Shown here in pieces: positions 20,210 to 32,580 of a stretch of 55,710 bases of DNA (the first letter of the stretch is position 1; the number at the start of each line of letters is the position of its first letter). Source of the stretch: Beroe ovata (taxonomy: Eukaryota > Ctenophora > Nuda > Beroida > Beroidae); contig CAMPET010000060.1 in assembly GCA_946803715.1 (NCBI GenBank), positions 191,558-247,267 of the forward strand. Direction: 5' to 3'. The notes under the pieces were generated by a model. That model saw only the letters and a list, made by a program, of their open reading frames with translations. It ran no database searches and had not been told where the DNA came from. The position numbers were made by a program, and so were the translations under genes.

Positions 20210-21067
20210 AATGCGGACTTTAGGAAACTGTTATTCAAAGGGTTTAATATTATATGTTCGGGTTGCTATAGTGAAGAAAATGCAGAAACAAAAATCAGCT
20301 GAATGAAACAGCATTGAACTTTGAAGTTATTTTAGATTATATCACAAAGATTATCATGATTTTTAATTATCAATTAACATTTTATATCGTACTGTTGACA
20401 GAAATTTTAACATAGAGAGTTTGAATATCATTGATGTTATTGAGTGACTGAGTTGACAGTTATTGAGGACTATATTGAGTGATCATCGCGATAGTGAAAT
20501 GAACACATGACACGTTTTCCTTCTATAATCATTGCTGAACGAATCTATTTTGGATTTGATTTGTGATTGAATGTTATTTGTCTCTATGACTAGGACTTTT
20601 CTATATGAATTTTTCTAACTTGTGATGTTGCGATACTTTTTAACAAATCATACAATTCTCCCACTTAAGTAGATAGAAGTGCCTAATTAGATAGATGTGC
20701 CTTACTATCGAAACTTTTTTTGTTCAATTAGTCGAAAGGGTGATCATCTTACTTTGAAATTTTAGGTATGAAATATATATATTTAGGACTTTTAATGATT
20801 AAGTTTTCGTTGGATTAAGATTTTTTTATCATCTATGTAGTTGATAGTTCAAGCACTGTATATTACAATTTATTACCGATACAAATTCCGCATTATGATA
20901 CCGATTTTTTACAAACTGATTGCATTCATTATTCATAGGAAACAAGATAGGATTGAGGAGAAAATTCGCAACAAAGTTTCCTCTCACGCTTTCACTGAAA
21001 AATTACAATCTTCTCGTATACGGAATATACGCTTTCATAACACGACAACTCATGCCGTAGGAATGCC
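20210..21067. other. 3' flank and spacer
   Basis: AT-rich. Probably the 3' UTR of the membrane protein and the promoter of the kinase. No gene seen. Confidence 0.45.
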
Positions 21068-23055
21068 ATGTCTAACTTACAGAGTGTCATGTTGAAGGGG
21101 AAGGGAGTTTCATCCAAAGCTAGAGAGTTTTACATTGACAGTAGAACGTATCTTACATCCGGCTCAGATTTCGCTATGCTCCGTGTCATATACAAAGGGG
21201 AGTTTACACAGGTATAGCATGTTTTGATGTACATTGTACATAGTACATAAAGAATTCATCGTGTTTTGATGTACATTGTACATGGTACATAAAGAATTCA
21301 TCGTGTTTTGATGTACATTGTACATAGTACATAAAGAATTCATCGTGTACACTGTACAGTGTACATAGTACATAAAGAATGCACCGTGTACACTGTACAT
21401 TCAACGCAATTTCGGAATTCGTAGGTGGGTTTGCTGGTTCATTTCATCAAGTTTGTCGAATTTCCCAGGTTTCATTGAAGCATCACCACCCGTCTGGCAG
21501 AGAATTGATAGAGAAGAAAATCAGGAAAAAGGAATCAAACAAGAAATACGTTGACATCGAGCGCGATATGATCAATTTAACGCACTCGGACTACATTGTC
21601 AGCATTTTCGGATACCTTGAAGATCAGGTAAAGGTACCGTTCAGATAATATGGTACCATATCTTTAGTCCCTGGATACATATGCAGTGATCTAGTTTGGA
21701 CCTCACTTCAAAATTCTCACTCCTATAACACTCAGTACTCTATCGGATTTTACAGGTTGACATGTTCCTGTATATGGAACGAATGACATGCTGTTTCCGA
21801 CAGCTTCTCGACAGACAAACCCCCTTCCCTTCCCTTCTCCTACACTCAGTTACACACAATGTGGTCCAAGCACTGATCTTCCTCAAACAACAGAAAATAA
21901 TACACCGTGACATTAAACCGTCCAATATTCTGCTCAGTGATGCCGGGTGCATTAAACTGGGTGACTTTGGCTTGTCCAAGGAAAGTGAAAATGGGACAGT
22001 TCGGTCTAAAGGTATGTCCAGGATGTCCAATGTGTCCAATGTGACCACAAATTTCAGTGAAATATTGAAGTAGACTAACTGCCCTGTCTGAAGCAACGGT
22101 AGATCAATTACTTGGCTGTCAGGAATTATCATTCCCCAAATATGTTCTTATGCCACCCTAATCAACTGTCATAAGGGGATAACTTGTCAGACAGATAACT
22201 TGTCAGAGAAATGTCAAGATAGTATGTGTGTGTGTAATATGAGACACTACTACTACACGTACATATCACATGTAACAGTGTAGCGAGTGACATGACAATA
22301 TGTTCCTCTATTCATAACACCAAATGATAACCTACTCATCCCAAACTTGTCAGGTATTGGAACCTATGAGTACAATGCCCCCGAACGGTTGTGCCCTAAT
22401 AGGAAGAAACAAGGTTACAGCTATCCATCTGATATGTGGAGTTTGGGCGTGACTCTGCATGAGTTGGTGAAACTCGAAAACCCTATCAGGTTGAGTAACA
22501 GAGCTCAGTCATGATATTGATCGAGATCTAACGTTGTCAACCTCATCATCAATTCATAAAGGCGTAGGAAACCGCTAGAAATTGAAATTATGACGGTGGC
22601 GCGCCGCAATTTTTCGACATTTTTCCATGAAAAGGACCCCTTGTCGATTGCGCGGCTAAGATTTGTTTGGCTTTTACGCGCTCACGTACAATTTCTGTTC
22701 ATGACGTCATTATACATTTTCATCAGGATTTTGGCATCAGAGGACGGTCGAGTTAACTCCAAAATGGAGTTGATGATTGTCATAACGACACAAGACCCAC
22801 CAAAACTAGCTCCCACTGATTCAGATTCCCCTGGCCTCATTGACTTTATCAACAGGTGAATTTTAAGACTTATCGCACATCAATACTTCATAGACCTCAT
22901 CATGCTCACTTAATTCACCATCGGGATATTCTATCAGGTGCATGGTAAGAGATCCAGAAGATAGAATTCCACTTGACGACATTCTTTCCCACCCTGTTTT
23001 CGGCACAAGATTCACTGAAACGCAAATAAAAGATTGGTATGGAGGTCAAGGTTAG
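21068..23055 (+). CDS. Divergent MAP2K (STE7)-like protein kinase
   Basis: Six exons, 21068-21211, 21469-21627, 21756-22011, 22354-22489, 22727-22855 and 22938-23055, join in frame to 313 residues. Catalytic motifs are intact: HRDIKPSN (151-158), DFG (171-173) and APE (195-197). The activation loop has Ser/Thr ([17 protein letters not shown]), and [19 protein letters not shown] is typical of MAP2Ks (compare QGY.VRSDVWSLGI.LYEL). [11 protein letters not shown] matches the MELM hinge of MKK4/6/7. The Gly-rich loop is unusual: [20 protein letters not shown] has one of the usual glycines. A Lys in IEKKIRKK probably replaces the VAIK lysine. The stop lies at GGTCAAGGTTAG; an alternative donor (gttagt at 23051) could extend it. 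Role: probably a Ser/Thr/Tyr kinase of a MAPK cascade. Confidence 0.8.
21221..21400. repeat. 42-nt tandem repeat, 4-5 copies, in kinase intron 1
   Basis: Units read tgttttgatgtacattgtac, then atagtacataaagaattcatcg. The core TGTACATTGTACATAGTACA is rich in TGTACA palindromes, a motif also seen at 11415 and 3450. The ORFs through it on the minus strand are repeat artefacts. Confidence 0.9.
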
Positions 23056-24650
23056 TAGAGCGTTGTTAATGATATGCATGCGGTAAGATAAATGAGAGAA
23101 GTTGAATAATGATTTGGATCCGATGTAAGGCATGATAATAATTTGATAGGGTTTTACTCCGACTATTAAATAACAGTTTCAGTTTGGACCTTGAATCCTG
23201 GGTTCAATCTTGCTTCAAGGGTATAGTTAATTCTGTCCTACTGACTGTTAGTAGTTTTTATCGTGGGAAGAATAATTATTTCGAGGTGATAGTGTTTCGT
23301 CTTTATGGTTACTTTTTAAGATTTGTATACCAGATTTGTGTTTGATCTTTTTTGATATATGGAAGCTTTGTAATTAGTGTAATGACTTGTTTTAAAGTAT
23401 GGTTTAATTTATAGACTTTTTGTATAGAAAATGTCAAAATGTTGATTGTTTACTGCGCTTTAAATTTGATGTTCGCTTCTGTATAATCTATTACTATGTG
23501 AATTTGGCGTCTAGGAATACGTTAGATTTTGATAATATAATTTCGCTTGGTATGCAAGAATGGGAATCGATGGATTAAGCTAAAATGTTGAATTTATTAT
23601 GATTTATGCAATTGCCCCAAAGCAAGGCATGTAGGGAACTATTTTCATCTACTCGTCATCTCATCCACCCATATTTTCCTAATATTGGCATTCTGTAAAC
23701 CTCATTGTTCGATTAGGGCAGAGAATCACACCAATGATACATCGAGTGACATCAGCATTCTCCATGATGTGGTCGTTGCCACTCTTTGTTTATGGTTAGG
23801 ATGGACCCGCTCTCGCCTCCCCAATAGCTCCACGGACCCCGTCAGGACTTGCCCCTGACTGGACCTGGTTGCTGAGATGCTGTCACGTGTATCTGAGACA
23901 CACGTGTGGCATGAGTACCGACAGGTGTCAATGACACCTGGTGTCACGGTGATGTCTCAGATAGCGTGACTCATCTGGGAAGCATCGTTTTTGCGGTTGA
24001 CCCCCATCCGCAATAAAAAACCTGGGTTTAGAATGCGGTTACCCCCAATCCGCAGTTAATAAAGTCGGGCCCAAGACACATTTTCCTATGAAATGTTTTA
24101 CTCTAAATAAGGATGTGTTTTCAGTGTGATGATTTAATCAAGCTGGCTTGGATTATTGCGAAAGCCAGTTGAAATATGAATGATTACTGGAGAAATCCTG
24201 TTTTTTCATTGTAGTTGGTGCATTATAATTATACCAGGATCAGTTTTTTGTTGTTTGAACTTTTTACAACCACCCACAGTTTTTACACTTCTTTGATACT
24301 GCCTGTTTTTACATCATCTGACGATTGTTTCTATGTTTAGTTATCTGCCTCAGATTATTTTATTTAACTTATTGATTAAACTCTCTTAAATTATTTCATA
24401 TTCAAAGTAAGTTTGCTTACTAATTTAGCTGCAAATTTTGATCTTAGTGTATTATTGAACACAGTTTCCAACAAAACTATTCTCTAATGATAAGTGGATC
24501 TGTTTATATTATATCTGTGGATCTGTTTATATCAATCATATCTCTTTAAAACCAATCTACTCCTAGATCATGTAAAAACACTATAATGTGAGCAACAACA
24601 GCACAACATCATGTGATATAACTGAGGATTCAGCCCGCGTTGATTCAACC
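23056..24650. other. Spacer without recognisable genes
   Basis: AT-rich. A short palindromic patch lies at about 23880-23965 (gtgtcatgagtacc / acacctggtgtcacggtgat). I found no coding exon. Confidence 0.45.
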
Positions 24651-25259
24651 ATGATGAAATCAATGTTAAACCAGCTCTCCAAGACGTGCTATAATTCATT
24701 CAGACTCGGCCAACACCGGATAAATGTGTTTAGATATAACGCTGGCAAAGATTGGGATCGCTGGGTCAGGTTAAGCAACACAGAGAAAATCGAGAGTTAT
24801 CGGAGCAGTAGTTGGAAGGAACGGTTTTCATACTTATCGGAACTCACAAAACCCCGGATAGCGGAATCTAGACAGGTGTCATGTGACCCGGATAAAACAG
24901 CTCAAATACCCTTCATGATTACACGGCAGATGAAGCTAGATCTCATCTCCCTGGGCTACTCACTCAGGGATATAAATAGTTTCACACCCCTTCACGCACA
25001 CCAAATACTCACCACGAAGACTGTTAATCCAAAGGAAACGGTTTTTTCTGAAGAGAAAGTCGTTGGAACGAGTCCAGAGACTATCCTGGGATCAGATAAC
25101 AAATTCCAGACTCAACCCGCCATAGATTCTAGTCAGTGTAGTTTAGGAAAAGTGAAGTTGAAGATTTCATCGTCCATTGTTGCGATAGATCAAGCTAATA
25201 TTGCTGTGTTAGAAGCGATTAAGAACATGAACAGATCAGATGCTTGTAGAAAAATTTAA
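24651..25259 (+). CDS. Unrecognised protein with small helical C-terminal-type motif
   Basis: Single-exon frame. The first in-frame ATG gives 202 residues (MMKSMLNQLSKTCYNSFRLG...); upstream codons back to 24576 are open but lack an ATG, so the true start may lie in another exon. The N-terminal 70 residues are basic and aromatic (HRINVFRYNAGKDWDRW), compatible with mitochondrial import, which I cannot test. Residues about 88-118 contain ITRQMKLDLISLGYSLRDIN followed by SFTPLHAHQIL, a pattern of a short two-helix motif ('LGYS..DI..FTP..AH.IL') seen in various mitochondrial and fungal proteins. The remainder is polar. SAP18 starts 170 nt downstream on the same strand. Confidence 0.65.
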   Translation: MMKSMLNQLSKTCYNSFRLGQHRINVFRYNAGKDWDRWVRLSNTEKIESYRSSSWKERFSYLSELTKPRIAESRQVSCDPDKTAQIPFMITRQMKLDLISLGYSLRDINSFTPLHAHQILTTKTVNPKETVFSEEKVVGTSPETILGSDNKFQTQPAIDSSQCSLGKVKLKISSSIVAIDQANIAVLEAIKNMNRSDACRKI

Positions 25260-25428
25260 TTTATTCCAGTAACCTTTCTTTACACTAATATCTGTCTTTC
25301 TATTGATACTTTTGTACTCGGTTTCATCAGCTTTAGGCTAGTCTATTCTCGATTCTTTTTCGGTTCAAGTATAACCGTCCTAAAAAACCGTTCTATCCTC
25401 ATCTAACAATATAATCCACCATCTAGCT

Positions 25429-26465
25429 ATGACATCAGTTGCCACCACACCCACTGCTGCCCCAATCGACCGAGAGAAAACGTGTCCACTTCTACTCCGA
25501 GTTTTTGTTAACGAGGTTAGATTCAAACAATGATGATAGATCTCTCCTCTCTCCTTCTCTCACACTATCAGCAACCCCCTATGATCAATATGATATAGAG
25601 TTCATACTTGCTGTGAAACCACGGTCAAATCATGATATAAAACCCGCGGGAAGCAAGAATTTCAAGAACTCGGACACCAATGAGACACACTGATATTATG
25701 ACCAGTAACACAATTCTCTCCCTCCCCCTGTAGGGCCAGCACCACCTCCCCGATGCTTATCACCGAGGTCGGTGTCCTGCTAGTGAACTGCAGATCTACA
25801 CCTGGAAAGATGCCAGTCTGAAAGAGTTGACCAATCTGATCAAAGATGTCCACCCTCAGGCAAGCGCCAAAGGTATATCAGATCTCACATGAAATTAGGA
25901 GAGGAATAAGTGATAGTAGGAATAATGATGTAGCCTTGATTGAAATCGGCTTGAACTGGATAGCTCTATATATATCAATGTAGCAAATCTTGAGCTAATA
26001 CACACTCACTCTGATCATTGCTCAACCATGCCCTTACATTTCAGGGACAATGTTCAACTTCGCACTTGCGTTCCCCGACAGAAAGGGACTGTTCCATTTC
26101 AAGGAAGTGGGGACAACATCTGTAGCCCACACCGGTCCTGATGACCGGCTTACTCTACAGTCAGTGAGGTAAATGTGTTACTGTAAACCTAATTCTGGAT
26201 TGAAATCGATAGTGGGGAGGAAAAGATGTTAACATATAACACCGGTTTTCTGGAGAGAGGAAATATTCCTAGATAAGTATCCACTATCCATTAGTCATGT
26301 GAAATCACCCATCACTAATAGCACCCCCTCCCCTCTAGACTCGAGATAGGCGACTTCATGGATGTTGCCATCAGACCGCCTCCCGATGAGCGAGTCCACC
26401 CCAGTCGGAGACTACCCATGAGACGAAGTGGTGGGGACAGGAGTTTCAGACCAAGACCCTACTGA
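25429..26465 (+). CDS. SAP18: Histone deacetylase complex / splicing factor subunit SAP18
   Basis: Exons 25429-25515, 25734-25872, 26045-26168 and 26339-26465 give 158 residues (153 in human). It begins MTSVATTPTAAPIDREKTCP and continues LLLRVF, then RCPASELQIYTWKDASLKEL, GTMFNFALAFPD, DDRLTLQSVRLEIGDFMDVA and a basic end RRSGGDRSFRPRPY, all matching the ubiquitin-like fold of SAP18. The protein is part of the ASAP/PSAP exon-junction-associated complexes and of Sin3-HDAC. Exon 1 is in the ideal IDREKTCPLLLRVF context for the family start. Phases 0, 1 and 2 are consistent. Confidence 0.95.
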
Positions 26466-26560
26466 TCATGCAGCTCACAACCTGTTATACTATACCATTC
26501 CTTGTTATACTATACATTGTTATACTATACCATTCCCTGGTATACTACCCTATAGCCTAT
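26466..26560. repeat. Short tandem repeat after SAP18
   Basis: Four imperfect copies of gttatactataccattcct directly behind the SAP18 stop codon. Confidence 0.75.
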
Positions 26561-26879
26561 ACAATGAACAATATCATATGTTTTACTTCCTCATGTGTCC
26601 TCGGATTTCGATTTTCAGTACTATTAGGACACGTTACTTTTATTTACTCTGTTCGACCATGTATCAACTTTATCCTCATTTTATTTATTTTAAACTCTGG
26701 ATTATCTGAATTTTCAATGTCACGGCGATGGCATGTATTTCCCATCTGTTTGTTTAGCACAGTTCTTCCACCTGTCAAATTTTGACTCCTCGACTTACAT
26801 TCCATTCAGCACTACATTAGATACCATCCTCAACCCCCTCCTCAACGTCAATATAAATATACCTTTCCTCCTTACTAGG

Positions 26880-28616
26880 ATGTCTTCTCGAGTAGGGACT
26901 CGTATCAGTTCCCGTGTTAACAAGCTCGCTGGACGGAAAGTGGCTGACCGGGACTCTATTCAGCAGATATGTGACCAACCAGCCGCCAGGAAACTCATGA
27001 CATGGCTCGATACCGTCCTCCAAGACGAGGCCCTCACTGAGGCAGAGTTGCAGTTGTACGAGGAAATGTGTGCCAGTGAGATTGACGATCTCTTCGCTGA
27101 TGAGGACACCAAGCTGCCCGAACTAAGGAATGAGAAATCAGCACTTGAGTGTGAGATAGCACTGCTGAGACAGGAGTTGTTGGATTGCGAGGCAACGGAG
27201 AGTGTGTACAACAAGCAGAAATCCATCCTTTCAGAGCAGGGTAAGCGGGTGAAGAACATCACATCATCCTGCAGCTTCAGAATGGAGAATGACGACTCAA
27301 TTGGTGCTGATGCGGTTAGCAAAGTCCTTCATCACCGGTTTGGGAAGCAGCTAGAGTCACTGGAAAGTGTGGTCAATGAACACATCAAACTTCATGAGCA
27401 GGATAGGGATGCGGCACTTTTCCTGGCATCCGTTCCCTTCGACAGCTACATTGAGTCGGAGCTGGAGTTCACCAGAGCACTGGGAAAGTACAGCGAGAAG
27501 TTGTTCTTCCCTGGCATCTCCCGGGTCCCTGGGGACCCTAAAGACTGCCCTCTCGTTGGACTTGACGATGAGGACAAGGAAAATTCTCGGCATTCTGTGG
27601 GAGGGGCATACAAGAAAGTCAGGGATACAATCCGGAGAGTAAAGGGGACGTATGCCGTGAGACAAGAGGAAGCGATAGCAGAAACAGTGAATGTGGCTGC
27701 TAATGAGGCGAAGATTAAAGCACTCAAAAGTCTAATCTCAGAAGTGACCAATGAAAAGTTTCCTCAGGATGTAGAGACCCTGAACAGAATGGCACAGGAG
27801 TACAGCATCGCATCAATACGGAAAGAGGACGAGATCAAGATGATGTGGAAGTCTAGGGCTGTCCCTCTGATGGAACAACTGAAAAACCTGCAGGACGTCC
27901 ATATTCTGTGCGGAGATTACAAGCTGAAGCTAGCCCGGCAAAACTACTTCATGTCTCGACAAGACAAGGTGATCGACAATCTGATCTCCCAACTCGCACG
28001 ACAAGAACTGTTACAGATCATGTTGAAGTGCGAGTATAAGGTTCATGTGAGGAGTGTGGACCTCCTACAGGATATCCTGGCCCATGTCTCACTTCTCAAC
28101 AAGACTATAGCCCAGCAATCTCGTCTCACTGACGGTGAAACCGCTATTCTCCCGGTGAGGAGTGAAAAACTCTGTCTCGGATCGAATGACAGAACCCTCA
28201 ACTGTTTGGTGGACATGTTGAAGCAATATCTGAAACAAGATTCCCACAACATCTTCCATACGTTTGAAGAGTTAACCATAGCCATCAAAGCTGCGATGTC
28301 TGAAGCTGACAGCGCGGCAGCAGCCTCAGAATCAGCAGCAACGCAAGTTGCCGACTTGGTTACCACTCTTGATCAGAACCTGGCCAGATGCTCCACTTGT
28401 CTGGAGAAAGGGTTTACCAGCACCACTATTGAAGAGGACAGACTAGCCAAGTCGATAAGCGAGTTGGATCATCTGGTAACTTCCCTGAGAGATGATTTTC
28501 AGGAGAAGTCAGCCAGTATCACGAGTAGTGATCAGGTTAGTATTGCCCGGCAGCTATTTGTGTACTTCTTTACCGACCCGGATAAACTGAATGAGTTACT
28601 TCACGGCGACTTTTGA
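26880..28616 (+). CDS. HAUS3: HAUS augmin-like complex subunit 3
   Basis: One exon encodes 578 residues (603 in human). The N-terminal segment LMTWLDTVLQDEALTEAELQ matches the HAUS3 'FLKWFCGNV...LSERELEAF' region. Most of the protein is coiled coil. DYKLKLARQNYFMSRQDKVI aligns with the diagnostic DFDLQIAKQDYYTARQELVL of human HAUS3, followed by LLQIMLKCEY. The end RQLFVYFFTDPDKLNELL matches REFYVYFLKDEDYLKDI. HAUS3 is a core of the augmin complex, which recruits gamma-tubulin to spindle microtubules. The frame is open 49 codons upstream, but the ATG at 26880 follows directly after a pyrimidine-rich acceptor (tttcctccttactag), so I take it as the start. Having no introns is unusual beside its neighbours. 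Confidence 0.92.
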   Translation: MSSRVGTRISSRVNKLAGRKVADRDSIQQICDQPAARKLMTWLDTVLQDEALTEAELQLYEEMCASEIDDLFADEDTKLPELRNEKSALECEIALLRQELLDCEATESVYNKQKSILSEQGKRVKNITSSCSFRMENDDSIGADAVSKVLHHRFGKQLESLESVVNEHIKLHEQDRDAALFLASVPFDSYIESELEFTRALGKYSEKLFFPGISRVPGDPKDCPLVGLDDEDKENSRHSVGGAYKKVRDTIRRVKGTYAVRQEEAIAETVNVAANEAKIKALKSLISEVTNEKFPQDVETLNRMAQEYSIASIRKEDEIKMMWKSRAVPLMEQLKNLQDVHILCGDYKLKLARQNYFMSRQDKVIDNLISQLARQELLQIMLKCEYKVHVRSVDLLQDILAHVSLLNKTIAQQSRLTDGETAILPVRSEKLCLGSNDRTLNCLVDMLKQYLKQDSHNIFHTFEELTIAIKAAMSEADSAAAASESAATQVADLVTTLDQNLARCSTCLEKGFTSTTIEEDRLAKSISELDHLVTSLRDDFQEKSASITSSDQVSIARQLFVYFFTDPDKLNELLHGDF

Positions 28617-28942
28617 TTTGGCACATTGCCAGTTTCGATAGGAGGATGCTCAATCTATGATAGCATTGTTAACATATTTGTTCATACGTATTATGTAATG
28701 TATAGTTTGACAATTTCGAGTTTGAATTTTAATATATTACACTTATTATATCGAAAGTTACTTTTTAACGATTTAACATACATCTCATGTATCAACTGAC
28801 GCCTCTTATTTGATCCTCTGAGACTTACATTTGACTTTGTACTTTGTACTTAGAACTTCTGAAGTCCACCTTCCCCACCCCATTTGATAATTTCTCTGAG
28901 CAGCAATGTGAGTCAGAGTTGATATGCCTTGGTGCAGGAATC

Positions 28943-31900
28943 ATGCTAGATGAACAAGACATTGAGACATGGCTTGAAAACCAAGGTATGGACAGTCTGG
29001 GGGACTAGGTTGTTTCGTCTTTGTCACCGCTCTATGTTGTTGTGTCTCAGTTTTGTCGGGACACGATATCATCCATGATACATGTCCCATGTGCATTGAG
29101 CATTGCTCATTGAGCATTGCTCATTTAGCATTGCTCATTTAGCATTGCTCATTTAGCATTGCTCATTGAGCCACGACCATTTCAGGAGTGCTGATTGGCT
29201 ATGAGCTGCATCGTATAGCAACAGGGGAAGAGACTGCACTCCAGCAAATACTGAAGGATGGGATTGTGTGTTGTAGAATTGTCAACTGTATCATCCCTAA
29301 CAAGATTCCGAAGGTTTGTTGAGTAGACTTTATTATGCATGGAAAACATTCCTCTCTCATAGTCCTGACACCACTTTAGCTCGAAACCGCAATCTCTTGA
29401 CGCCACCTTTCATTTAAGAGGAATTACTCATGACACCACTTTCCTAGGTGACAGCCGATAAGTCTGCCGATGGGTTCAGGGAGAATTTCAACTTTTTCAC
29501 TACAGCTCTAACGGAGCTGGGCATACAGCCGGTGCGTCAAAACTCATCTCATTTGTCATTTGTAATGAAAAGTGTCATGGTAATGACATTTGTCATTACA
29601 ATGTCGTGAACATTAAGAAATGGTTATAATAATGGTTATTGTAGCTCATTATCTAGGCATGTAATGAGTAATGAGTCATTACTCATTACATGCCTAGATA
29701 ATGACATCAACTTCAACATATTCAATAGTTGTGTAGGAGTGAAGATGTGCTAGATGCTATTGAGCAAGTGCAGGACTGTCTTACTGCACTCATCAACTTT
29801 GCCTCAAGTTAGTGTCCACCTCATGAGTCCACTGTTCAGTGTCCATTGTCAGTATACGACATAGTACGGCACAGTTCAGCAGTTATTCACTCTGATATTC
29901 TCATATTATACGTCATTACTGCAGAGAGGTCGATCAAGAAATACGACGAATCATTCGGCCCCGACTTCAAGGGAGTGGTTGGACAAGCGCTGACAGTCAT
30001 GGCAACGTATGATTACGAGGCACAGAACATGGACGAGCTGTCCTTTTCCAAAGGTGAAGAATCTCATCTGGAGAATAATGAATTCACAATTGATGAGAGA
30101 GAGGATGTTTTGTCGCAAAAAATAAGCCACGGCTGATGCTACAATGAACTAATGAGTAATGAACATTGTAGAGTTAACTGTACAATATAATAATAAGCAT
30201 TGTAAACTGCACAAGATGAACTCCACTCTCCTCCTATCCACTCTCCTCCAGGTTCCATCATCACAGTGACACAGATGGTAGATGGGGGCTGGTGGGAGGG
30301 CGCACTTAACGGAGACACGGGTTGGTTCCCCAGTAACTTTGTGAAGGAGTTCGGCGTACTGGACTCGGGGGGTGAGTGACTGTGAGTGTCGGTACTTCTT
30401 TCTGATTTTCTACTTATACCCAGCGGATTACCACATTATAGTGTACGGGGTGTGCGTCGGTTTGGGAGTCAACTGTGTCCGTTATGCGGTGGTTAACCCT
30501 AATATTATGTTATGTCGGGTGCAGGTTTCGTCAAGATATAACGCATGTCTCAACAACTATTTGACTATTCATACCCGTTGTGGCAGCCCAATGATTCACT
30601 ACCTACTCCAGGTTACAGCACAAAACGGGTGTCAGCAATTCCCGCAGAGTCCAACCCGAACGACTTTGAGAACTACAAGACAGTCGTGGGAGATATAGTG
30701 GAGTCTGAGCGGGAATACCTTGCCGATATCAAGTTCCTAACCGACTCTCTACTCGTGTCGCTGCGACGATCTAAAGAGTGAGTCGACATATTATTTCTGA
30801 ACATTTCAAATCTGTGGGAAGAAAAAAATTGCAAAACACGAAAATCAATGAGGCACACTGATGCCAAAAACGGTCAAAAGCATACTGTAAGGGGGTGTTT
30901 CCGGCTTGTTGTTTTTGACATAGAATCCGAATCTGGAAGAATTTCCGGGAAATCTCATCGGGAAATTTGAGAAATTCCAATTTCTTGTCAGATGTGTGGT
31001 TCGAATTCACATACATTCCTCGTAAATAGAGCTGCCTCATCGAGATCTATGAGCACAGCTAAAGGCACGAGGGTAGACAAATATAGTTTACAACCGATGG
31101 TAGCTGATGATTTGGTCACCAAGCGATGTATTCTGACATTATTATTAATTTATTGAAAGAGACAATTCCTTATTCAAGACGTCTTCTCAATGTGTGTTGG
31201 AATCAATGATAGATAGTTGGTTAAAAAGACGTATTCTCATTTGTTAACAGAGTCAGAAGAGAATAAACCAACTATCTATCATCGTGACTCTTATTCAATC
31301 GTCCAATCCATTAACTATGTGTTGGAATCGATCATATCCTTGTGTTCAGGTTAGAGCCACGTGATGTAGAGGTTGTATGTCGGTACACAAACGAACTGAA
31401 GATGCTTCACACACAGTTTCTGCAGAGTTTGTCCACCCAACAGAGGTTCTTGGATGATTTCAGTTCTATTCACTGACTGCTTCATAAAAGAGAGTCATCA
31501 TACTTTGGTCTTCTTTCTGTCACTGAATACACACTCATCATTGACAACACTTCTAACCGAAAAAACTTCAGCAAACCAGTTCTACAGCAACAAGTTGGTT
31601 GTACTTTCCTTCAGTATAGCCGGCGAATCAAGGAATTGTATGGGAATTTCTGTAGCAATCACCCTCAAGCCACACATCTCATCACTAGTAAGAGGTAGGA
31701 TAAAAGGATGATAACGACATCATTGGAACACAAAATAAACGACATGATTTGGATTCACTTTCCGATCCTGTTAGTCAATGAGAACAAATCTCAATGAGAA
31801 CAAATCTCAATGAGAACAAATCTCAATGAGAACAAATCTCTATGAGAATAAATATCGTTCTCAATGAGAACAATTCTCAATGAGAACAAATCTCAGCAAG

Positions 31901-32544
31901 TCTGACATCCATTTTCTCCCTCCTTGGGTACCCCTCCTACCATTTTCACTTCTGTCATACATAGCGAATGTTTCAGTACTGAACTAGATGAGAGTGGTAT
32001 CAAGGTTATAGATCTGACACAACACCTCTGCAAACCCTACAAGAGAATTGAGAGATACCTGCAACTCCTCACAGAACTGGAATACCATGTCAAGACATCG
32101 CACAAGGTACGTGGCAACAGTTTTATTCCCGAGGGGCTGATAACTGTTGAGTAGCGCTGAAAAATGTTAAATTTCCCTAATTCTCATATGTTGCCTGGCG
32201 ATGTTAGGCCCAGCTGACGCGAGCCGCGAATAAAATTCTCCAGCGCAATGAAATTCTTGACAGGATCTATCGTCGATAGACAACCCATATGCTACCTTTT
32301 CTCACTGTACCCTAACTTGTAGCCTACTGGGTCCTAACCAACCTCTACCCTAACCTCTAATCCCCAGGATTGTACCCATATAGCGGACAGTATCAACGTG
32401 TTTCACGCCCTGGTTACCTACCTCACTGATGTTAGGAGGAAGAAAGAAAGTGAACTGGCTATACTCCTCAGTGATATACAGGGATGGACTGGACCAGTGA
32501 GTCTTTGTGTGTGTGTGTGTATGTGTGTGTGTGTGTGTGTGTAT

Positions 32545-32580
<36 letters not shown>

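Noticed and set aside
21164..21404. Minus-strand ORFs with repeated MYNVHQN-like peptides
   Set aside because: Translation of the 42-nt tandem repeat inside an intron.
23860..23970. Palindromic patch as a possible tRNA or regulatory RNA
   Set aside because: It has no A/B boxes or cloverleaf, only short imperfect inverted repeats.
24588..24650. Start of the unrecognised gene at 24588
   Set aside because: The codon there is GTG, and the frame has no upstream ATG; the first ATG is at 24651.
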